From positions 126,708 to 190,707 of the forward strand of contig MU004195.1 in the NCBI GenBank assembly GCA_010093605.1: a stretch of DNA of 64,000 nt, in the 5' to 3' direction. Position 1 is the stretch's first letter. The number at the start of each line of letters is the position of its first letter. A program made the translations under genes and the position numbers. A model generated the notes under the pieces. That model was not told the DNA's origin. It did not search any database and saw only the letters and a program-made list of their open reading frames with translations. This document shows, piece by piece, positions 56,639 to 64,000 of the stretch. The stretch comes from Lophium mytilinum (taxonomy: Eukaryota > Ascomycota > Dothideomycetes > Mytilinidiales > Mytilinidiaceae).

Positions 56639-59359
56639 TCAAGCATTCGCAATGCTTATTGCGTGCGGAGGGTTGAAGCCCTTGCTGGCTGGGGTGTGTA
56701 CAAGCTCGTCAGGGCCGACAGTGCTGGAATGCGTACTAGGCAAGGAGGAGCTCTGTGGACTCTGGGCATCGTTGACCAAGGGAGGAGGTGTTGGGGCCGC
56801 TGAGATATCCGTACTCACGGCGACGGAACCGATCGAATTACGCTGGTCCATGCCGGTAGAGAGATTAGACTGGTCAAATCTGTGCATCTTCTTTTCAATC
56901 TGTGAGAGATTAGCTTCGCCTTGCTTCGACGCTGGCCTCTGGGCACTTACAGCCACAGCCTGCTTCCCGGGAATGAGCCTTCTGTTGTTGACCATTTCGG
57001 GCTGCAGATGCTCGACGAATTCGAAGAAGTCTTTGAGACTAAGAGTATCGAGAAGCTTTTCTGAAACAATGTGAGCGACTTTCAAAGCATGCACGGGTTA
57101 TAAACTTACGAACGACGTAGTTGCCATAAGCATCTTTGAGCAACACCGCCAAAACGCGTTCTCCACGCTCATCTTTTTCCAGGGTTTTGAGCATGATCTC
57201 ACGGCGCTGTTCATTGGTACCGAACGTTAGACATTTTTCGACAACGTTGCTAGCAAACTTGTGTTTCGAAAAGAAGGCGAGCTCGTTCTTGACCAACGCA
57301 GTGATCTTGACGCGATCCTCTGGCCTGCCATGTTCAATGATATGCTGTGTGACGTAGTTGCCATACTGGTCTGGAATGAGCTTTGCACCTTCAAGGTGAA
57401 GTTCCTGGAGAATTGAGGCACGAGCTGGATCGTCGCAGTGCTCCAGCAATCGTTGAATTACGCGGCAGCCGTATGTGTGTGCTGCTAGGAACCCAACCTG
57501 ACCCTTGATTGCTGCGATTATGTTTCCAAGGTACTCAGGTGGGACACGCTCGATGACTTTCTGGATAACGTGGTTGCCATTCTGGTCTTTGACACATCTG
57601 ATAACGTCCTTCTCCAGCTCTCTTACCAGTTCCGCTTGCTGGTCGGTCAGAATGTGCTCTAGGGCCTTATTTGTGAGTCAGCAAAAGTCTCGTAATGTTG
57701 AGATGTGAATGTATGTTCTACCTTCTGCACTACTCGGCACGCATACATCTGCACTGACAAAACTACCACATGGCCCTTCATTCGGCTAGCGATGACGCGT
57801 TTCTGGTTCTGGTCGCCATGCTCGAAGAATTTTTGGATGACGTAGTTGCCAAAGACGTCCTGCATGAGCTGTAGTGATTCAGATTGCAGCTCCTTGAATA
57901 CCCGTTCCTTCTCGTCACTGTTCGCTGTCTCCAACTTTTGCTGAATGAACCGTGATCCATGTTGGTCTCCGCTGAACTCGACGATGTGGTCATATATGTC
58001 CTTCAGCTCATATCGCTTGCTGGTCTTGTTGTTCTGCTTGAACTCTTGCATAAGTACGCTACGGTAACTCTCACCTGGCTCGTGATCCCGCGGTGCCTTG
58101 GGCGGCTCCACGGACATCATTCCAGGAAGTGTTTGCAAAGCCATTCCTGGGTGGATCCCATTGACTGGTAAAGAATTCGGTATGCCGTAGGAGTAGTAGG
58201 GTGCCCTGAACTGGTTGTGGGGGATCATTTGTTGGTAGTGTTGTTGCTGAAATTGGTGCGCGTTGATAAAGTTTTGCTGCTCCTGCTGTACTTGCTGCAG
58301 CTGCTGATACCCACGTAACTTTCTCTCAACAATCGCGAGATTCCCGTTGGAAACAACGCGAGGCACTTGATCCGCTCGTGACGGATACAGATGGTCATAT
58401 ACAGGAGGTGTATGTGTCTGCGAATAGTACGGAGACTGGCGGACTCCAGTCCCGTTTGGGGCGCTCCGAGAATCAAACTGATACGATCGCAGTTGGGCAG
58501 TGTGGTCACCGAGATGGCTATTTGCATATCCATCAGGTGTAAAGGATCCAATGCCGTTGAGTTGGCCTTCCTCGGGACGTACCAAGGCTTGTGACATGTC
58601 TGAGATCTCACGTATAAAGCCCGGGTCCTGCGTCGTGGGACTGAACTGTGGAGGCAATCCATTGACGCTCATGGATGGCTTGTGCACCGCCATGCCCTGA
58701 TCGGCCTCGTTGCTGATGCTGAGGCGTCCAAACATGGACAGGCTGTCACTTTGTATGGAGCCGCTCCGCTCTTGGTACGGTCTTCCGTTGGTTTGTGAAG
58801 AGAATGAGGGGTTGTGGGAGAACCTCGAATAAGCATCTACGTTTTGGCCATGACGAGAGGGAGGTAGGCTTCCGCTTCGCGATTGTGTGGTACTTGAAGC
58901 TTCAGTCGGCGAATGCAGCGAAGAGTTATCCCAAGAGCTGATTGCTTCCACTGGTCTTGAAGCAAGGGCGGAGAAGTTGCCAATGGTCGGGTCGAGTAGA
59001 GGCTTCGATGGTATGTTCGCGCGAGAGGTGTTAAGGTAGGTATTTGCGGGCGCAGTCGTCTCGGTGTACGACTGAGGCTGCGATCGGGCTGGCGACACTC
59101 CAGATCGTGGATGCCCGAGCGAGGAAGTATTGGTTTCCCATGGCGAGCGCTGATTATTCCAGGAGTCTGATTCTGAAGATGCAACGAGCTGACCTATGCC
59201 AGTTTTGCCTTTGACGCTGTCCTGCTCTGGTGCAGCGGGCCCAAATCTGGAATTCCAAATGCTGCCACCCCAGCCTGAATTATATGCGGGCCGCTCGCTG
59301 TCGCCGTCGAGGGGCACGCCGAGTTCGGGGATTCGAGTTCGGTTCTGGAAAGACTCCAT
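56639..59359 (-). CDS. PUF3: Puf3-type Pumilio RNA-binding protein, 4 exons
   Basis: Exons 57722-59359, 57110-57665, 56951-57060 and 56639-56899 sum to 2565 nt, 854 aa. The first 480 residues are disordered (Ser/Gln/Asn-rich, with a QQ-rich run near 370-400). The PUM-HD follows with eight repeats; the base-contact residues read SR-Q (GSRFIQQ), NY-Q, CR-Q, NH-Q, CR-Q, NY-Q, SN-E, NY-Q, the code for UGUANAUA as in yeast Puf3 and human PUM. A short C-terminal tail ends [11 protein letters not shown]. In yeast, Puf3 controls mRNAs for mitochondrial biogenesis. Intron 3 (51 nt) is in frame without a stop. TACO1, four genes away, carries two matching sites. Confidence 0.95.
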
Positions 59360-61245
59360 AGTTCAGACGATGCGCCGAGTGTGCGCGGGTGTGGGAAGGC
59401 GTGAATGTAGCGACAGTGTGCGAGGGGGCGTGGGTATAGGTATGCCGTCTGCAGGCATCAGCAAGGAGCCGATGTCGAAGTGCTCTATGCGCGGCAGAGA
59501 AGGAAGGGGTCGGCAAGCAAGGGAGAGGAATGTGGCGGCATGGACTAGAGAATGCGAGAGGGGAGCAATACGGATTGTCGCGCGGATTTTCGTGGTGGAG
59601 TAGTTGGGACGCAAGTCCACGGGCAGAGCGAAACGTGTGGAGTAGATGTAAGAGGACCCTCGCCTCAGCTAGCGGACGTGGAGATCGCGGGAGCTAGAAC
59701 GAATGGCTGAAATACAACCTTAGAAAGGCCGTAGGAGCTCGTTTTAGTTACGCGTACCTAATCGAAACTATAGCCATTACATCAACTTCTAGAACACAAG
59801 ACGAAGCCGACTAGATCGCGGAGAAGCCGTCTACACATCTTAAGCATACGATTTTACATGCTTCTGGCCATCCTTTATCCAGTCTTGGACTGTAGGTGCT
59901 ATCCACGGATGCACGCAAGTCCAGAGCATTTTTGGCATTAGTTCGGTTATGCAACACCAAAAACGACGTCTTTCGGCGACCGCAGCCTCGACACCACTAA
60001 ACAAACAACCTCCCAGGAACCTCTCTCTCTCTTGTTAGTGGCAGGCCGTCGCTCATCGCGGATACATGCTGCAGTCGCCGTACAATGTCCTTCCGGAGCG
60101 CTGCTTTGTCCCAGTGCGCCGTCTTCGCTGCGATGCTTTGACTCCAAGGGGTAGGGGTTTGAGACATGCAGTCGCTTCAAGGCCCAGTTTCACAAGGCCG
60201 CACCAACTTCTCTTACTCTCTTGACCGTCTCTTCCGTTCCGTGACCATCTCGCCGTTGTCGCTGCTTCGTCGTGCACTATGTTTGCGAGCGGCAGTGACG
60301 GCTGTGCGATGCGAAGGCCGTCGACCCATCGTGCGCAGCAGCAGTCGTGACGGCGACACTCCGCCAATGCATCCCCGAGAGTGCTTTGTAGCCTCTGTAC
60401 ACCCCTAGTCTCCTGTCGTGCATACGACGAGGTCGCACTCGGGATGCTTGGTCCCGGTCGCTAGGACAAGTGCATTAAGGGATGCAACCGGCAGTGTGTG
60501 AAGTATCAAGGTATCTTTCATATCTGTTTAGTGAAGCGTGAGAATGAGTACGTTCAGCTTAGACGAGTGCATTTAGTATTTCATTGCTCAGCCGATGTCA
60601 GGATCCCTCCAATGCTTCCAGCAGACCGCAATCCAAATCGAGGGACAGCAAACTTTACATCGAGTCATAATTGTTGTCAGGTAGAGAATGGCAGACAGTA
60701 GCAACTCAAATCACAGCATGGTGAATGTACCATCTGCTTCTGAAATCTCCGTACATATAACAGACGGCTTCAGACAGCATGGAAGATGCAAAATCGGATT
60801 GCTCAGCCATATATATTGGTCACTTGGCGTACGGAGCTTATTCTCGCCCATTATTGTCATCTATCGATACCCCTCGTATCAGAGAGCAGACGATACCACA
60901 AACTAGATCTACACATATAACCCATTTCCCCCGACACGCCTTGCTGGAGGAACGTGTCCAGCGAAAGAATTCTAGACGAGCTCTCCCCCACGACACCTCC
61001 GCCGACGCCCTCGCCGTAGTAGTTACTACTGTGGTCGGAGTGCGTTTGCATTGTCCGTCGCAGGGCTGAGCACATCTTGTGTCAAGGTCGATACGCTTAA
61101 AGCAGGCTACGATGGCATAACGGCAAAAGCCGTGGACTGCTCAGGTTGGCTGGCATCCCTGTGATGGCGACATGGCGAGCATTCCCCAGCTTTCGTGCAT
61201 CCCTCGCTGATAGTCGCTAGGTATATTCCGGCCGCAGCCGCTCCT
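59360..61245. other. Long intergenic region, 1.9 kb
   Basis: Promoter of the PUF3 gene and spacer up to the MITE. No splice-supported frame found. Confidence 0.45.
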
Positions 61246-61494
61246 TACCGTATTGACTGAGCGTATACAAACGCCAGGCTTGGCAGCGCTAGTAGATCCC
61301 CTAAACCCATGGGCGTATAGTTGCGCACGCTATCTTAACCATACTCGTTGAGCGTATCAGCTCACCGCAATCGCACCGACAAGTGGGTCCATCGGCATCC
61401 ATCGGCGCCTGACAGGTCAGCTCCGGGCCCTTTTATCCTCGATAGGTTTAGGCGCGCCAAGCCTGGCGTTTGTATACGCTCAGTCAATACGGTA
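61246..61494. mobile_element. 249-bp MITE with perfect 39-bp terminal inverted repeats
   Basis: 61246-61284 and 61456-61494 are perfect reverse complements (39/39 bp; outer end TACCGTATTGACTGAGCG). Beyond that, an imperfect extension shares CCTAAACC. Both ends start with TA, as expected of Tc1/mariner or pogo/Fot1-type TA target duplication. The 171-bp interior has no frame, so this is a non-autonomous element. It lies upstream of the single-span membrane protein gene and may affect its promoter. Confidence 0.85.
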
Positions 61495-62125
61495 TTCTCG
61501 TGCTGGAAGCGCTGCCTCAGTGCACTCAGACGTGAATTTGGGTGGTTCGCTACTCCATCCTAGCCGCTTACACCACACTATACCCAACGCAGATGGTACC
61601 AAATTAATCTAGCCGCTGAGCGTCCAAACAAAGAGGCTGTGTGGTCCGCAGTAATTTAATTTCCAAGATCTATCAGCGCTAGACCGTCCAGCGTTAAATC
61701 CACCGCTGCAACGGGCGGTAAGCGGCCGACGACCCTGACGACTCTCCTGGCGGCCCTCCCTCCAGGCCTCTTACATTCTTCATCACCTCTGCGGCTCGTC
61801 GCGTTTTCACTCATTCATTCCATCGCAGCAGCTTCACTCTTTCAGCTTGCTCGCATCCACTCTTTCGATCCAATCCCCAGCAACCACTAGCTCCTCGCAG
61901 GTAAGCCGGCCCTCCGATCGACATTCCTCCCAGTCTCAAAGTTGCACGACAACGTCAAGTCGCAGCCCTTCTGCACCCTCATGGCGGAAAGATCGGCTAA
62001 CATGCGGGTTATCAACAGTTATCCTCACACCTTGGAAAGACCTGAAATCCCATTGTCAATCCGCTGCACTCACGTCAAACTATCCATCGCTATCTATTCA
62101 CCATTACTCTCGCACTTATCCCGCT
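61495..62125. other. Probable promoter and leader of the next gene
   Basis: CT-rich from 61760 with a strong donor-like gtaagc at 61901, which could mark a 5' UTR intron; no acceptor can be fixed. The longer upstream-extended frame from 61847 has low-complexity Ser/Thr composition and is judged leader, not protein. Confidence 0.45.
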
Positions 62126-62632
62126 ATGACGACTTTCCAATTGCTTGTCGTGCGTGATGACAGCGCCGGCACACTCAACCCCACCATGATCAACCTCCTC
62201 ATCGCCCTGATGGTGCTCATTCTCGTGGGCCTCTGCGCCATTGGACTTCTATTCTGGCTGAGAAGCGTGCGAAGAGCCAAGAAGGGATCTGACCTCCCCC
62301 TATACAACGAAAAATCAAACTCGAAGTCCTTGAACCACCGTCGCTTGACTATCACCGTCCAGGAGAAGCAGAATCTCATCGACAACTCCTCCAGCCCTCC
62401 ACCCAGCCCGGTCCCGGAGATCCGCATCACTTTCCCCGACGAGGTAGACGAGACGGGCAAGAAGCAGTCTGGTCGTGTCGTGGTCGTACGTGTTGGCGAC
62501 CACAGCGTCGGATTGGAGCCTTTGAACGAGGATCTGCCCCCATACCAGAAGGACTCGTCGGATCGATTCCAGTCTCTCGATCTCGACCGCATTGGAGGCT
62601 TGAAGGAGAAGGACGAGAAGAGATGGTCATAG
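62126..62632 (+). CDS. Small single-span membrane protein
   Basis: 168 aa from the ATG at 62126 (MTTFQLLVVRDDSAGTLNP). One membrane helix (about residues 20-43, TMINLLIALMVLILVGLCAI), then a basic stop-transfer (RSVRRAKKG) and a 120-residue polar cytoplasmic tail with PPPSPVP, FPDEVDETGKK and a PPYQKDSS motif that could bind a WW domain. The frame is open upstream, to 61847, but that part is low-complexity Ser/Thr with no conserved feel. No family is recognised. Confidence 0.7.
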   Translation: MTTFQLLVVRDDSAGTLNPTMINLLIALMVLILVGLCAIGLLFWLRSVRRAKKGSDLPLYNEKSNSKSLNHRRLTITVQEKQNLIDNSSSPPPSPVPEIRITFPDEVDETGKKQSGRVVVVRVGDHSVGLEPLNEDLPPYQKDSSDRFQSLDLDRIGGLKEKDEKRWS

Positions 62633-63346
62633 TCGACCGTGTTCCACGCCACCCATGTCCTTAATCCTTAATCGGCATCCTTCAACTATACTCTCCCGCC
62701 CGCCGACTACCCTACTCTTCCGCACTTCCCTTCATGCCACTTGGCTATGACCCGATATTATTATTATTGTTGACGACATGTACAGTTGTGCTGATTGTCT
62801 TCTTCGCGGCGCTTCACTTCTCAGCAGCAGCCGTGCGAAGATTGTCTATGGGGTATAGGCCTAGCTTCGGCCTCTTTGTACATTTCTCAGAGAAGAGTTT
62901 GGAGTGCGCAAGTGCTTCCAGTCTTCTCTATTGAGGTTATAACCTCTTATGTAGCTTCTATTCTTAATGTATGATACATCCCTCTGAATTGGTTTGCTGC
63001 TCCGATGCAACTGGGGAAATCAATGCCAATCTAACTGCCATATTCCTGGCGCCATTGTGACGTGAACCTGCTGGACATGATGTGTTTGCCAAGCCTCAAC
63101 GGTGAACGTGCTAGGTACTCGCTTCATTGTGTAAACTCAGCACCCTTGCACAGCTTATAGGGCATGCGATAATAATATCAAGAGGCTAATAAAGTATTGC
63201 AAGCAATGGTAAAGTCATGGATGCCATCTACATCCTAGCGCTGTGGATCTTCTCTTGACAACCCGTGCCATGGTTCTCGACGCGAGTTAGCCCGCCAAAT
63301 TGATCGCGAATTGTTCACGAATCTCGCTTTCGCGTCACCAACGGCA
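62633..63346. other. Intergenic, 0.71 kb
   Basis: 3' flank of the single-span gene and promoter of the GPI13 gene. A short hydrophobic plus-strand frame at 62734-62934 lies in the probable 3' UTR and is not supported. Confidence 0.5.
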
Positions 63347-64000
63347 ATGGAGGACCCTCTGCCATCTTATGAGGGCCTTGCTGCGGCCTTTGCAAAGGCA
63401 AAGGCTGAGAAGGAAAAGGAAGAAGCTTCAGGCTTGAGGGATCGAACAGAATACGCAAAGGTGTCCAACAAGCAAGCAGAGGTGCGGTTCAAAGCCGCCC
63501 ACGGCCTTCTACTCGCCTTCTTCTCCTGGATCCTGTAATTATCAACAACATGCGATTCCGGGCGGCTCACTAATGATGTCTTAGTCTCCTCCATATCCTA
63601 GGCGTATACCTATTCACCAGTGGATTCCTCCTTACCAGACTTGTCCTCGACTACAACTCTTCCTGCGCCGTGCCTCCAGTAGAGTTGACGCGATCATACC
63701 AGGCAGGATCGCCAGAGTCGGGCTGTTGGCATCCTAAGACCTTTGAAAAGGCAGTCGTCATCATTGTTGACGCCCTCCGATACGACTTCACCGTCCCATT
63801 TAGACCCCAAGGCATAGACGACAAGCCCCATCATTACCACAATGCGATACCCGTCTTCTATGAGACCGCGGTCCAGCATCCCAACAATGCGTTCCTACTA
63901 CCTTTCATCGCTGACCCCCCAACTACGACGTTACAGCGATTGAAGGGATTGACAACCGGAACACTACCGACATTTATAGACGCGGGCTCAAATTTTGCTG
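63347..64000 (+). CDS. GPI13: GPI ethanolamine phosphate transferase 3 (Gpi13/PIG-O), 5' part
   Basis: Exon 1 63347-63534 and exon 2 63585 onward (50-nt intron, phase 2), truncated by the window end after about 200 codons. Gpi13 adds ethanolamine phosphate to the third mannose of GPI anchors in the ER. Visible: a charged Lys/Glu N-terminal segment (residues 10-40), a first membrane helix (LLLHILGVYLFTSGFLL), then the alkaline-phosphatase-superfamily catalytic domain with metal-binding Asp in AVVIIVDALRYDF and the nucleophile region DPPTTTLQRLKGLTTG, ending GSNFA at the edge. Very strong family match. Confidence 0.95.

Noticed and set aside
61847-62125. N-terminal extension of the single-span protein
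   Set aside because: Low-complexity Ser/Thr/His composition typical of translated leader; the ATG at 62126 gives a clean membrane protein start.

Overview
The window is nuclear DNA of a filamentous ascomycete (Pezizomycotina; a dothideomycete is my guess, from overall gene content only). It has dense protein genes on both strands. Introns are about 47-150 nt with GTRNGY donors, CTRAY-type branch points and YAG acceptors. Fungal-type families are present: a Zn2Cys6 regulator, an LtrA membrane protein, UNC93-like and MFS transporters, and a fungal APH kinase. I rebuilt exons by hand; for most spliced genes the exon lengths sum to a whole number of codons, which supports the models.

Layout. 0.6-6 kb: an acidic hypothetical gene, an intact-looking but oddly folded tRNA gene, and a divergent pair of paralogous membrane proteins. 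6.3-7.8 kb: RAD23 (seven exons). 10.3-18.3 kb: a Ser/Pro-rich four-span membrane protein, an uncertain split gene, a tRNA-Thr(CGT) locus interrupted in the T loop, and a JmjC-like protein with a cysteine-rich tail. 20.9-30 kb: an accessory metabolic/transport stretch (LtrA family, MFS, TauD-type dioxygenase, UNC93-like transporter, epoxide-hydrolase-like enzyme). 30.7-36.9 kb: a small CUE-like protein, a Zn2Cys6 regulator, 4-hydroxyphenylpyruvate dioxygenase (HPPD) and, head to head with it, a TTC36-like TPR protein. 37.4-42.8 kb: a secreted protein, an APH-type kinase and an 842-aa hypothetical. 44.4-64 kb: a housekeeping block of LAA1/HEATR5, TACO1, PET100, ECI1-like isomerase, FMP32/MCUR1-like protein, a Puf3-type Pumilio, a 249-bp MITE, a single-span membrane protein and the 5' part of GPI13/PIG-O.

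Functional links. HPPD and the TTC36-like gene share a 513-bp divergent promoter; mammalian TTC36 has been linked to HPPD stability, so this could be a fungal enzyme-stabiliser pair. TACO1, PET100 and FMP32-like all act on cytochrome c oxidase biogenesis within 5 kb, beside a Puf3-type RNA-binding protein, and the TACO1 3' UTR carries two exact UGUANAUA sites. The most unusual single element is the tRNA-Thr(CGT): it folds perfectly only after removing a short canonical anticodon-loop intron and a 57-nt GT...AG segment between T-loop positions 55 and 56.
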